A stretch of DNA of 64,000 bases from Sphingobacterium bambusae (lineage in GTDB: Bacteria; Bacteroidota; Bacteroidia; Sphingobacteriales; Sphingobacteriaceae): positions 4,340,001 through 4,404,000 of the forward strand of contig NZ_CP138332.1 in NCBI RefSeq assembly GCF_033955345.1, written 5' to 3'. Below, piece by piece: positions 25,688 through 34,289 of the stretch. The position numbers and the translations under genes were made by a program. The notes under the pieces were generated by a model. It made no database searches, was not told where the DNA came from, and saw only the letters and a list, made by a program, of their open reading frames with translations. Every line of letters starts with the position of its first letter. Position 1 is the stretch's first letter.

Positions 25688-25924
25688 ATGATGAAAATTA
25701 CTACAGCACTTCTATTTATTTTATTGAACAATGATTGTTCAACGATTCCGGCCGCCATAGGCGCCAAAGAGGAGACGGTATATGTATGCGGCAGTGGAAA
25801 TGGTAAACGATACCATTTAAAAGAGCATTGCCGCGGGCTAAACAACTGCAGCGCCAAAGCCGTGAAAACTACGATCGAAAAAGCGAAGAAAGAGGGGAAA
25901 ACGCTTTGTGGCTGGGAAAAGTAA
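25688..25924 (+). CDS. Small exported cysteine/histidine protein
   Basis: The 78-residue protein has a hydrophobic N-terminus (TTALLFILLNNDC) and a compact domain with VYVCGSGNGKRYHLKEHCRG (20 residues), a second Cys in NNCSAK and a last one in TLCGWE. The pattern of Cys and His resembles small zinc-type domains found as secreted proteins or as C-terminal domains of SNase-like proteins. ATG 25688 and 25691 are both possible. It starts directly behind the third forward operator copy. Confidence 0.7.
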   Translation: MMKITTALLFILLNNDCSTIPAAIGAKEETVYVCGSGNGKRYHLKEHCRGLNNCSAKAVKTTIEKAKKEGKTLCGWEK

Positions 25925-25960
25925 AATGATTATTAACGACTAATTTTTTATCAGTAAACT

Positions 25961-26407
25961 ATGAAACAACTATTATTTATTTCGCTGATCGCGCTATTTT
26001 CTACGCTAAGTTGCGCGAAGAGCGACAGCATGGAGGAAGACGTTTACAGCTATGAGGTGTCTTGTGAACATTGCGATATCAGCTACTTGGATGATACGAG
26101 GTTCACGATGTCTGTTAAAGGGCACCGTGGTTCTTGGAAAAAAGAATTTAAAAACGCATTCTTTTTGGAATTGGAAATAACGGTACGCTCGCTGAACGCT
26201 ACTTCGTCCAACATGACCGTACATATCCTGAAGAATGGAAAGCAGGTAGCGTCACAATCGGGCAATCAAGTTGCTACGGCCTATCATGTTGTTCATGACT
26301 CAGGTTCTACGAAACCAAGTTCTACTGTTTGCGGCGCGCCAACGCAAAAAGGTGGTGCGTGTCAGCGAAAGGTGAGCGGTGGGGGCAGATGTTGGCAGCA
26401 TAAATAG
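25961..26407 (+). CDS. Lipoprotein with C-terminal DUF5763-like zinc motif
   Basis: The 148-residue protein has a lipobox at TLSC (residues 15-18) and a beta-rich middle that starts with CEHC. The C-terminus is CGAPTQKGGACQRKV followed by GGGRCWQHK, the Cys3-His pattern of DUF5763 zinc-binding tails. It lies 36 bases after the preceding small gene and probably shares its promoter. Function unknown; it is likely to bind metal outside the inner membrane. Confidence 0.72.
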   Translation: MKQLLFISLIALFSTLSCAKSDSMEEDVYSYEVSCEHCDISYLDDTRFTMSVKGHRGSWKKEFKNAFFLELEITVRSLNATSSNMTVHILKNGKQVASQSGNQVATAYHVVHDSGSTKPSSTVCGAPTQKGGACQRKVSGGGRCWQHK

Positions 26408-26470
26408 CAACAATATCCGATGAGTAAAAATTAAGACATGTTATAAAACAATTTAAAAAAGGAAACCTTT

Positions 26471-26680
26471 ATGAAAGATTATTATCTAAACAACAACCAA
26501 CAGAACAATGGCGATTATGAAGTGCATGCATTAGGCTGCACGTATTTTCCGAAACAGAATTACGTCTATCTAGGTCAGTTTTTGTCCTGTCAGGCAGCGG
26601 TCTTACAAGCAAAGCAAGAATATCCGTATCGGAAAATCAACGGCTGTTATTATTGCAGCAATCCCTGTCATACCAGTTAG
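26471..26680 (+). CDS. Small cysteine-rich protein
   Basis: The 69-residue protein has no signal peptide and six cysteines, in VHALGCTYFP, FLSCQAAV and CYYCSNPCH. Similar short proteins with a GC..LG.F..C..A..A pattern occur across Bacteroidota, often near nuclease or competence-like genes, with no known role. It is preceded by an AAAGGAAA stretch close to the start codon, a usable ribosome site. It is the last gene of the putative regulon. Confidence 0.65.
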   Translation: MKDYYLNNNQQNNGDYEVHALGCTYFPKQNYVYLGQFLSCQAAVLQAKQEYPYRKINGCYYCSNPCHTS

Positions 26681-26817
26681 TTTGGTATGCATGCCGCTAG
26701 AAAAGCAAAGTATGATGGAAATGCCTACTTTGCATAGTGATATGGTGACGAGCGGGTAGCGGTAATCTTATAGTTTACCGCTATCCCAATACGCACTCCC
26801 CACTGCGCAATTCTAAA

Positions 26818-27012
26818 TCACATCTTCCTATCACGCAGGGCTTCTGCAATGTCGTGCAGCGCGGCATTTTTCTCGCGCAACACGGCGTTGTACTCGCGTT
26901 TTACGCTAAGGTATCGATTCAGTAATGTCGAAATTATCCAGTAGATTACGAATCCTGCTAGGGCAATAATTACGATGTAGAAAAAGTAAATTATTAGGAT
27001 GGTTTTTTCCAT
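26818..27012 (-). CDS. Small single-helix membrane protein
   Basis: The 64-residue protein has an N-terminal membrane helix (ILIIYFFYIVIIALAGFVIYW) and a basic, coiled-coil-like tail (REYNAVLREKNAALHDIAEAL). It is unrelated to known families as far as I can tell. An 11-bp inverted repeat lies ~50 bases upstream and may be its operator. Confidence 0.55.
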   Translation of the reverse strand: MEKTILIIYFFYIVIIALAGFVIYWIISTLLNRYLSVKREYNAVLREKNAALHDIAEALRDRKM

Positions 27013-27059
27013 AATATTGGTTTTTTTGTTTAAGTCACCTAAATATACCTTTTTTTTAG

Positions 27060-27095
27060 AACTTAAGTACGTTATTATAGAAATGTACTTAAGTT
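27060..27095. promoter_or_regulatory. Inverted repeat AACTTAAGTAC / GTACTTAAGTT
   Basis: Perfect 11-base arms are separated by 14 bases, lying between the minus-strand lipoprotein gene (ends 27142) and the start of the small membrane protein. There is no T run on the minus strand, so it looks more like an operator than a terminator. Confidence 0.45.
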
Positions 27096-27141
27096 TTCTT
27101 ACACTAAATACTGCTTATTGCCAGCGAGCTGCGGATATCTG

Positions 27142-27804
27142 CTAATGGCATACAGGCACCTGTATCAGGTCTACACCGCCGGCATAGACGTTAAACACCG
27201 CTCGGCTTTGCCACACGATAACTTTACATCCATTTCCCGTCGTGTTTTCGCTGGAGGCAGTAGGGTTTAGTAGGTCGAGCCTTGTACGCAAGATGGAGCC
27301 TATCGGTATCTCGCCTTCAGCCTTGAGGTACTTTATGTTGATGTCCAATACCAGTTTGTCATCAAAGAGATGGCCATCCCAACTGATCTCCTTGTCGGTA
27401 GTAATGATCTTGGCGTCAATTTCGCCGTTTGCTTTAATCAGGGTCGAAGCATCGGGAAATATGCTTTGCCAAGACATCCCTTCCTGTCTGCCGGGAATGC
27501 CAAAGGAAAATCCTTCGTCCGTCGTGAAGTCCACCACCAACGCAACGGTGGAGCTATCGCCCTTTATTTTATCAATGTTGAACGATCCCGTTCCTTCTAC
27601 CGAAGGAAGCGGATCATAGCCGCCCAGGTATAGTGTAGACTTCGTCTTGCCCACATAGGCCTGTTGCTTCATCCTACTGTTAAAGCCTTCATCTTTCGCC
27701 GGCTCATCAGTTTGGCCTTTGCTGCAGCCTGCAAGCAGCAACAGGAACCAACAGCCCAACATCGATGCGCCAGTGCATATTCTCCAGTTATCTTTTCTTT
27801 TCAT
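27142..27804 (-). CDS. Lipoprotein of unknown function
   Basis: The 220-residue protein has a clear lipoprotein signal (MLGCWFLLLLAGCSKG; lipobox LAGC, residues ~24-27). The body is beta-rich with repeated polar strands and two cysteines near the C-terminus (NGCKVIV and the final VCH) that may form a disulfide. It does not resemble a family I can name. It stands alone between the regulon and the repeat-rich spacer at 27805-28910. Confidence 0.65.
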   Translation of the reverse strand: MKRKDNWRICTGASMLGCWFLLLLAGCSKGQTDEPAKDEGFNSRMKQQAYVGKTKSTLYLGGYDPLPSVEGTGSFNIDKIKGDSSTVALVVDFTTDEGFSFGIPGRQEGMSWQSIFPDASTLIKANGEIDAKIITTDKEISWDGHLFDDKLVLDINIKYLKAEGEIPIGSILRTRLDLLNPTASSENTTGNGCKVIVWQSRAVFNVYAGGVDLIQVPVCH

Positions 27805-28046
27805 AGCCCTTTATTTTACAGGTGTAGCCATCGCGCAGCGCGTTGTGAAACAACGTTCCGGCTCCTGTTTTATAAAGTTCCATAAAATTAGGGGGCATGC
27901 CAATCCACGAAAACAAGTATTTTCGATGTGCTTTCGTAGGTAGTGAAATAGTGACAAGGTGATGAAGTGACAAGGTGATAGCGGCAATCTTAATACTTAC
28001 CGCCGTCCTTGTCTACATACTCTGTACTCACTACTACATACTCTTT

Positions 28047-28207
28047 TGTCCCTAAGCCCGGGACGGGGGCGATACTTTTGTAGGGCAAAAGTATCCAAAA
28101 CCCTGTCGCGAATTTTTGTTGCATCCTTATGGGTAGTGCCGAGGCAAATGTCTACAGACGCAACAAAAATAAGGCGACCTTGCTGTTAATATTTGGCAGG
28201 TGCGGTA
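28047..28207 (+). repeat. Intergenic repeat family B, copy 3
   Basis: This is the ~160-bp unit as at 16950, near-identical, with the TACTTTTG / CAAAAGTA hairpin and the 10-base arms TTTTTGTTGC / GCAACAAAAA. Octamer-repeat sequence (27945-27990) and CTACATACTCTGTACTCACT (20 bases) precede it, as before copies 2 and 4. Confidence 0.85.
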
Positions 28208-28367
28208 ATGGTATAGTTTGCGAATTTAGTGACGAGGTGATATGGTGACATAGTTACGAAGATAACAGCGATAACTTTAGGATTTACCGCTACCTTAATT
28301 AAATACGCACTACACAATACTCAATACTATTTCACAGCGATCGAAAAGCTGTCCTTACAGAATTCCG

Positions 28368-28740
28368 TTTAACGGAGCTTTTCAGTCTCCTTCCCTGTGC
28401 TGGAGAGCAAAGGAAATGTTTTGGGGAATCGAGGGGAGGACAAAGCCTAGAAATCATGTCTTAATCGCATCCAAAGCGATTAAGACGTTATTTCAGCTTT
28501 GCAAAACATTTCGCTTTGTGCGGGGTGGGGCTGTGCGACAAAGCACCTGAAGGAGACGAAGGGTTTTGATCACTTTTGCCCTTCAAAAGTGATGCCCTGC
28601 CGTGGCGAACGGCGGAAGGGTTTGAGGGGGGAGGTTCCGAATAGATAGCTCGTGTTAGCGAAGAACGTTGATCAATTTGCCCTTCAAAAGTGATGCCCTG
28701 CCGCGGCGAGCGGCGGAAGGGTTTGAGGGGGATGGTGGTT
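28368..28740 (+). repeat. Intergenic repeat family A, copy 3 with duplicated tail
   Basis: The main unit spans 28368-28634, with the central perfect hairpin GTCTTAATCGC (28458-28468) / GCGATTAAGAC (28476-28486). A second copy of only the right ~70 bases follows at 28668-28740, joined by a linker that also occurs in copy 5. The 28488-28772 minus-strand frame is produced by these tails. The spacer 27805-28910 holds no other feature. Confidence 0.85.
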
Positions 28741-28910
28741 AGGTTACCAACAGATAGCGGTAATCTTATCATTCACCGCTACCCTTATCGCACTACGCAA
28801 TACTCACTACGCAATACTCACTACGCAATACCATTTTTTATCAACATCTTTCCGTGTTTCTGTATATTCGCAAGTACAGATAATTTACTAATGCAATAAA
28901 ATAAAAAACC

Positions 28911-29357
28911 ATGACTAGCCAGCACCTCGATTCTTTAAAAGAACTTCTAAATTTAGATGACGCCAGCGTCCATGGTCAATTTGGTATCTATGTGAACGAG
29001 GATGACCGAAGGGATGAATATTACTACATTGGCGCCAATAAGGAAGGGTTGCGCTTATTCGCATATCAATTGCTCTGCGCCGCTGTCGATCAGGAATGCC
29101 ATGAGCGGGAAGAAGATGCCTCTATACCCATCATTGGACTTTATCCCGAAAAGAACCCTTGGGTAAGGAAGGATTCGGAAATTATCTTGGAAAATATTCA
29201 ATCAAATCTACCCGATCTATCTGATGTTGTTGATAAGCCTGCTGGAAAACGATACCTAGACAATGCCCTTGGTTTAATGCTAGTGGGGGCTATTCTGCTA
29301 ACTCTCGTGGTGGGTGTATATACTATTTTTGCGTATTTAGTTGATTTACTCTGGTGA
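28911..29357 (+). CDS. Acidic protein with C-terminal membrane anchor, unknown
   Basis: The 148-residue protein has an acidic N-terminal domain of ~115 residues and one C-terminal hydrophobic helix (LGLMLVGAILLTLVVGVYTIFAYLV, read with breaks), so it is probably tail-anchored. The first codons follow AAAAAACC with no clear ribosome site. I recognise no family. It stands alone just after a block of intergenic repeats. Confidence 0.55.
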   Translation: MTSQHLDSLKELLNLDDASVHGQFGIYVNEDDRRDEYYYIGANKEGLRLFAYQLLCAAVDQECHEREEDASIPIIGLYPEKNPWVRKDSEIILENIQSNLPDLSDVVDKPAGKRYLDNALGLMLVGAILLTLVVGVYTIFAYLVDLLW

Positions 29358-29480
29358 TGACTTATGCTTTCGCTCTTGCTTCGAAATATCGGAGGCGCAG
29401 CGGATAGCTCTTAAATGCTTAGTTTTGTTACACGTAGCGATTGTAATAACATGTAATCCTTACCATCTATATAATATGCC

Positions 29481-30206
29481 ATGGATTTAAAAGACGTTTT
29501 AAACTTTCGACGTTCGGTTCGCGTCTACGAAGCGGCTGCTATAGCCCCTCTTGTCGTCAAGCGATGTATTGAATTGGCCACCTTGGCGCCAAATAGTTCC
29601 AATATGCAGCTCTGGGAGGCATATCATATTACTAGCCCTCATCTTATACAGCAAATGGCCAAGGCCTGTTTGGGGCAAAGCAGCGTATCCACCGCGTCGC
29701 AGCTTGTGGTATTCGTCACGCGGCAAGACCTGCATCGTCGTCGTGCCAAGGCCAATATAGCTTTCGAAAAGGAGAACATTCGACGCAACAGTCCGGTAGA
29801 GCGGCAAGAAAAGCGTATAAACGATCGCCTGCTCTATTATGGCAAACTGATGCCTTTTCTCTACGGGCGGTTTTTCGGTATTCTGGGGCTCATTCGCAAA
29901 GTAGGTGTAAGCGTCGTCGGTCTCTTTCGTCCTATTGTCTACCAAGTTTCCGAAAACGATATACGCATTGTGGTGCATAAAAGCTGTGCTTTGGCCGCGC
30001 AGACCTTTATGACGGCCATGGCCAATGAGCGCTATGACACCTGCCCCTTGGAAGGTTTTGATAGCAAGCGCGTCAAGAAGCTGCTGCAGTTGCCCTATGG
30101 CGCAGAGATCAATATGGTGGTGTCCTGCGGCATCCGTAAAGGTGATGAAGGTATTTGGGGCGATCGCTTTCGTGTTCCCTTCGAGGAGGTGTATCATTCT
30201 TTGTAA
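29481..30206 (+). CDS. Nitroreductase-family flavoprotein
   Basis: The 241-residue protein begins with the nitroreductase signature LNFRRSVRVYEAAAI, followed by ATLAPNSSNMQLWEAY for FMN contact. The C-terminal half has GIRKGDEGIWGDRFRVPFEEV, typical of the family. It contains an insert of ~60 residues near 90-155 that is longer than in classic NfsB-like enzymes. It should be a cytoplasmic NAD(P)H-dependent oxidoreductase acting on quinones or nitro compounds; the substrate is unknown. It is monocistronic and followed by repeat-rich DNA. Confidence 0.82.
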   Translation: MDLKDVLNFRRSVRVYEAAAIAPLVVKRCIELATLAPNSSNMQLWEAYHITSPHLIQQMAKACLGQSSVSTASQLVVFVTRQDLHRRRAKANIAFEKENIRRNSPVERQEKRINDRLLYYGKLMPFLYGRFFGILGLIRKVGVSVVGLFRPIVYQVSENDIRIVVHKSCALAAQTFMTAMANERYDTCPLEGFDSKRVKKLLQLPYGAEINMVVSCGIRKGDEGIWGDRFRVPFEEVYHSL

Positions 30207-30260
30207 AGTAGGTGTGTTGTCCTTAAGCATCTGGGAGGGAGACTATACATCGTAAGGTTC

Positions 30261-30355
30261 GTGATGAGGTGACATAGTGATGAAGTGACGAGATGATAAT
30301 GTTACAAGGTTATGAGGTGACGAGCTGATTGCGGTAATCTTCGTAATTACCGCAA
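30261..30355 (+). repeat. Degenerate 8-bp tandem repeat plus hairpin (repeat C)
   Basis: From 30261 to ~30330 the sequence has an 8-base period with consensus GTGACGAG/GTGATGAA (at least eight units). It runs into a hairpin GCGGTAAT / ATTACCGC. Similar stretches occur near 4871, 16847, 17505, 26739, 27945, 28220 and 30590, always beside repeats A or B or in spacers. Confidence 0.65.
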
Positions 30356-30402
30356 TCCTTATCTTATCTACATACTCTGTACTCACTACTACATACTCTT
30401 TT

Positions 30403-30562
30403 GTCCCTAAGCCCGGGACGGGGGCGATACTTTTGTGGGGCAAAAGTACCCAAAACCCTGTCGCGAATTTTTGTTGCATCCTTATGGGGTAGTGCATAGG
30501 CAAATATGTACAGACGCAACAAAAATAATGCGACCTTGCTGTTAATATTTGGCAGGAGCGAT
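30403..30562 (+). repeat. Intergenic repeat family B, copy 4
   Basis: This is the ~160-bp unit, near-identical to copy 3, with the same two hairpins and the same lead-in sequence. It is followed by repeat C material (30580-30725) and then repeat A copy 4, giving the order C-B-C-A seen also at 16.8-17.5 kb and 27.9-28.7 kb. Confidence 0.85.
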
Positions 30563-30760
30563 AATTGTAAAGTTTGAGACTTTATGGTGAAGAGGTGATA
30601 CAGTGACAAAGTGATGCCGTGACGAGCTGTTGAGCTGATAGCGGTAATCTTATGATTCACCGCTACCCTTATAGCACCACGCAATACCAGTAGTGACACG
30701 GTGACTAGGTTACAATGTGACAATTGTTAGCGATCGATAACCGATATTACAAGGTAACTG

Positions 30761-31018
30761 TTTAACGGAGCTTTTCAGTCTCCTTCCCTGTGCTGGGGAA
30801 CAAAGGAAATGTTTTGGGGAATCGAGGGGAGGACAAAGCCTAGAAATCATGTCTTAATCGCATCCAAAGCGATTAAGATGTTATTTCAGCTTTGCAAAAC
30901 ATTTGGCTTTGTGCGGGGCGGACCTGTGCGACAAAGCACCTGAAGGAGACGAAGGGTTTTGATCACTTTTGCCCTTCAAAAGTGATGCCCTGCCGTGGCG
31001 AGCGGCGGAACGGTTTGA
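30761..31018 (+). repeat. Intergenic repeat family A, copy 4, interrupting an ORF6N gene
   Basis: This is the ~258-bp unit with central hairpin arms at 30851-30861 and 30869-30879 (one G-T pair). Its right end (GGCGGAACGGTTTGA) runs directly into the coding sequence of the minus-strand ORF6N gene, which loses its C-terminus here. Confidence 0.85.
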
Positions 31019-31358
31019 TGCTGATGGCGAGCTTGCTTTTCAGTACGGAGGATAGCATGGCTACCCCTTGCTCGGTAAAGGCAAACGGTAGCGCCCCTCC
31101 AAAAAGCTTTTTGTCAGGTATCACAGATTGTGATACCAACTGTTCCACGTCCTCCGTGTGGAGAACAAACATAAAATCTTCCGGAAACCGCTCTATATTC
31201 CTTCTCACCGCCTGCTTCAGCACTCTCGTTTCCACGCCATACAATTCTGCAAGGTCACGGTCCAGCATCACCTTTTGTCCCCTAAATTCGTAAATCTTGC
31301 TTTGCAGCAAGTCGTCCGTAAGTGTGGCTATTGCCGTTTGCTTTACCTTGTCTTTCAT
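31019..31358 (-). pseudogene. ORF6N-domain protein gene truncated by repeat A
   Basis: The first ~113 residues are a normal ORF6N domain, a phage- and mobile-element-associated DNA-binding domain: IYEFRGQKVMLDRDLAELYG, VLKQAVRRNIERFPEDFMF and FTEQGVAMLSSVLKSKLAI. Family members continue with a further helical C-terminal part. Here the frame instead runs into repeat A and ends with translated repeat sequence (KPFRRSPRQGITFEGQ) at 30963. The domain may still fold, but the gene has lost its natural end. It stands alone. Confidence 0.75.
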
Positions 31359-31608
31359 CGTTCCCCGTTTATAATAAGCATCTTGTGTTGTTCAGTTTCT
31401 CTAAATTAAACTTTTTAGTGCAGTTTCTCGCTAGCTGATAGTTAAATATGGTTCGAGTTTATTATCGATCCATTTTTCTACTGTCTATCGCTTAAGGGAC
31501 CGTTGCAGCTAGCACCCTCAATTTGGCTACAAGCAAACGGAGTTTGGCTACATGTAGGGCAGGAATAAGCCGCAATTTTGATCTATCGAAAATTTAAAAA
31601 ACAAACGT

Positions 31609-32382
31609 ATGCAAACAAATGAACAACAAGTTGCCCTTGTGTCGGGCGGCAATACAGGAGTAGGTTTTCAGATCGCCAAGGCACTGGCCGATGCCGGTTA
31701 TGTGGTCTATGTAGGTTCGCGGAATCTAGCCAAGGGCGAGGCCGCTGTCGCGGAGATAGGCGGCGCAGCAAAAGCTGTGCAGCTCGATATTACCGATAAC
31801 GCTTCCATGCAGCAGGTGCTGCGCCGCATCGAGGCCGACTACGGATACCTCACCCTGCTGGTGAATAATGCCGCCGTTTCGCACGCAGGCACACCCGGCC
31901 GCAGCATGGAGGAGGTGTTGGGCGCGCAACGCGCCAGCATCGCACCGCTAGACCAGATGCGGACGGTGTGGGACACCAACGTATTCGGCACACTCGCCCT
32001 AACGCAGGCGGCCTTGCCCTTGCTGCGCAAGGCTGTGGCGGCGCGTATCGTCACCGTGTCTAGCGCGCTGGGCTCCCTGTCCCTCAATGCCAATCCGCAA
32101 AACCCCTACCGCTCCGCGTTCGATGCGGTATATGGCGCCTCGAAAACAGCCCTCAACGGCGTTTTTCTGTCTTTGGCCAACGAGCTGGAAGATAGCAGCA
32201 TCAAGGTTCATTTGGTTAGCCCCGGCTTTACGGCCACGGCGCTCAACAATTTTCAGGGCACCGATACCGTCGAGGAAGGCTCGCGCGAGCCCATACGCGT
32301 AGCCTTGGCTACCGATCTGCCTACCGGAAGCTTCACCGGCCCCGCACATACCGCCGGCCCCGGGCACGAGCTCCCTTGGTAG
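31609..32382 (+). CDS. Short-chain dehydrogenase/reductase (SDR)
   Basis: The 257-residue protein has a classic SDR Rossmann start VSGGNTGVGFQIAKALA (cofactor motif GGNTGVG), NNAAVSH, a catalytic Ser in IVTVSSALGS and YGASK near residues 175-179. It is a cytoplasmic NAD(P)-dependent oxidoreductase of unknown substrate. The coding sequence is distinctly richer in GC than its surroundings. It ends at a strong terminator, and an AraC-family regulator follows on the same strand, a common SDR arrangement in which the regulator controls the enzyme gene. Confidence 0.92.
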   Translation: MQTNEQQVALVSGGNTGVGFQIAKALADAGYVVYVGSRNLAKGEAAVAEIGGAAKAVQLDITDNASMQQVLRRIEADYGYLTLLVNNAAVSHAGTPGRSMEEVLGAQRASIAPLDQMRTVWDTNVFGTLALTQAALPLLRKAVAARIVTVSSALGSLSLNANPQNPYRSAFDAVYGASKTALNGVFLSLANELEDSSIKVHLVSPGFTATALNNFQGTDTVEEGSREPIRVALATDLPTGSFTGPAHTAGPGHELPW

Positions 32383-32394
32383 TAGTTACCTTTT

Positions 32395-32432
32395 GAAATA
32401 CCTGCGGAACACCTTGTCCGCAGGTATTTTTT
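32395..32432 (+). terminator. Intrinsic terminator between SDR and AraC genes
   Basis: A perfect 12-bp stem AATACCTGCGGA / TCCGCAGGTATT with a short loop is followed by T. It separates the SDR transcript from the regulator, whose start is only 16 bases further on, so the regulator is probably expressed by partial read-through. Confidence 0.9.
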
Positions 32433-32447
32433 ACCTAATTTTAAGTA

Positions 32448-33368
32448 ATGAAAAATAAAGACGAGAAACTCGTTCGGTTTATATCCATCTCCGAAAGCCA
32501 CCAGGCCTTTGGCCTGCCCAAGCCGCAGCATCCGCTCATCAGCTTGGTGCATTTCGATGATAGCAACCCATTCAACACCGATATGGCACCCATTTATGAT
32601 GTGCTCAACTTCTACAAGATTACCTTTATCACCCAAAATCGGGGCCGACTAAAATATGGGCGCGACTATTACGATTTTAATGAGGGTAGTATGCTGTTTC
32701 TTGCGCCCCATCAGCTGGTGGGCAGCACAGATTATAACAGTAAAACACATGCCTACATCCTGCTTATCCATCCCGATTTTTTGATGGGCCATCCCTTGGC
32801 GCAAAAGATCAAGCAGTATGGTTATTTCGCCTATTCGGTCAATGAGGCGCTGCATCTTTCCGATCAAGAGCGTGATATTATCCAGTCGGTCTACAACATT
32901 ATGGAGCGCGAGCTCAACAGCCGCGTAGACGAGTTTAGCCAAGAGGTCATCATTGCCCAAATTGATCTGCTGCTCAGCTACGTCAACCGCTTCTACAAGC
33001 GCCAGTTTATCACCCGCAAGGCGGTAAACAATGATGTGTTGGAAAAAATAGCATCCATTTTGGATCACTATTTCGATAGTGGGCAGTCGCTTCGTGCCGG
33101 CGTTCCCACGGTGCAGTTCTTGGCCGAGCAGCTGCATATATCTCCGGGCTATCTCAGTGATATGCTGCGCTCGCTCATCGGGCAAAATGCCCGGCAATAT
33201 ATACATCTCAAGCTGGTGGAAAAAGCAAAGGAAAAGCTTTCCTCCAGCACGCTGTCCGTCAGCGAAATTGCCTATGCCTTGGGCTTCGAGCACGCGCAGA
33301 GTTTTAGCAAGCTGTTTAAGCAGAAAACGAAGGCCACGCCACTGGAGTTTCGCGAGCGGTATAATTAA
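32448..33368 (+). CDS. AraC-family transcriptional regulator
   Basis: The 306-residue protein has an N-terminal cupin-like sensing domain (NEGSMLFLAPHQLVG) and a C-terminal AraC double helix-turn-helix (VQFLAEQLHISPGYLSDML, then VSEIAYALGFEHAQSFSKLFK). It probably controls the SDR gene just upstream. The ATG at 32448 starts right after the terminator. Effector unknown. Confidence 0.92.
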   Translation: MKNKDEKLVRFISISESHQAFGLPKPQHPLISLVHFDDSNPFNTDMAPIYDVLNFYKITFITQNRGRLKYGRDYYDFNEGSMLFLAPHQLVGSTDYNSKTHAYILLIHPDFLMGHPLAQKIKQYGYFAYSVNEALHLSDQERDIIQSVYNIMERELNSRVDEFSQEVIIAQIDLLLSYVNRFYKRQFITRKAVNNDVLEKIASILDHYFDSGQSLRAGVPTVQFLAEQLHISPGYLSDMLRSLIGQNARQYIHLKLVEKAKEKLSSSTLSVSEIAYALGFEHAQSFSKLFKQKTKATPLEFRERYN

Positions 33369-33608
33369 AAACGGGAAATTAGTTTTGAGCGCACTACGCA
33401 ATACTCACTGCGCTGTACTATAGTGATGAGCAGATATCGGTAATCTTTGGATTTATCGCTACCCTTATCCCACTACGCAATACCCACTACGCTGTACTAT
33501 AGTGATGAGCAGATATCGGTAATCTTCGGATTTATCGCTACCCTTATCGCACTACCCACTACGCAGTACTATAAATAGCGATTGATCACCGATATTACAT
33601 GGTAGCCG

Positions 33609-33982
33609 CTTAACGGAGCTTTTCAGTCTCCTTCCCTGTGCTGGGGAGCAAAGGAAATGTTTTGGGGAATGGGGGAGGACAAAGCCTAGAAATCATGTCT
33701 TCATCGCATCCAAAGCGATGAAGACGTTATTTCAGCTTTGCAAAACATTTTGCTTTGTGCGGGGCGGACCTGTGCGACAAAGCACCTGAAGGAGACGAAG
33801 GGTTTTGATCACTTTTGCCCTTCAAAAGTGATGCCTTGCCGCGGCGAGCGGCGGAAGGGTTTGAGAGGATGGTGACTAGGTTGCGAATAGATAGCCTGTG
33901 TCAGGGAAGAACGTTGATCAATTTGCCCTTCAAAAGTGATGCCCTGCCACGGCGAGCGGCGGAAGGGATTAAGGGAGGGGGA
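33609..33982 (+). repeat. Intergenic repeat family A, copy 5 with duplicated tail
   Basis: The main unit spans 33609-33872. Its hairpin arms are GTCTTCATCGC (33697-33707) and GCGATGAAGAC (33715-33725); both arms differ from other copies in a compensating way. A second tail copy lies at 33908-33982, with the same linker as copy 3. Two near-identical ~85-base segments holding repeat C material lie just before it (33420-33560). No family B unit is attached. Confidence 0.85.
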
Positions 33983-34111
33983 TCTCCCGAAGGAACAAGC
34001 AACCAACTCGCTCTAGCGGATTGACTGCACTAGGCAAAACCCACTACGCAATACCAATAAATACCTCTTGACTGATCTCGATAAAATGCTTATTTTGCAT
34101 CTAAACCTTTA

Positions 34112-34228
34112 CTAATTAACCGATGACTCATCCATCTCACCACGTCGAACGAAGCCCGCCAGGTCATGCAGCTGCGTCCTGTAGGTCTCTAGCTGCTGTC
34201 CACATGCATAAACAGATCTCCTGCAATA
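34112..34228 (-). pseudogene. Possible 3' remnant of a lost gene
   Basis: The minus strand reads QQLETYRTQLHDLAGFVRRG (20 residues), then EMDESSVN and a stop at 34112. That looks like the amphipathic C-terminus of a real protein, for example a MerR- or AraC-like tail, but an in-frame stop lies ~38 codons upstream and no start is evident. It sits right behind repeat A copy 5, so a gene may have been cut here. Weak call. Confidence 0.25.
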
Positions 34229-34289
34229 CCCATTTTAATCAAGATTCCAAGCTAGGACAATAGGCTAATAAAATTTTATCGATAAGATT

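Noticed and set aside
28488..28772. 94-codon minus-strand frame
   Set aside because: It is the translation of repeat A and its duplicated tail. The internal duplication of the peptide mirrors the DNA duplication, and no homologue-like features are present.
30364..30723. 119-codon minus-strand frame
   Set aside because: It is the translation of repeat B and neighbouring repeat C. Near-identical peptide readings occur at other B copies, so it reflects the repeat and not a gene.
33809..34024. Short frames on both strands
   Set aside because: They fall entirely in repeat A copy 5 and its tail.
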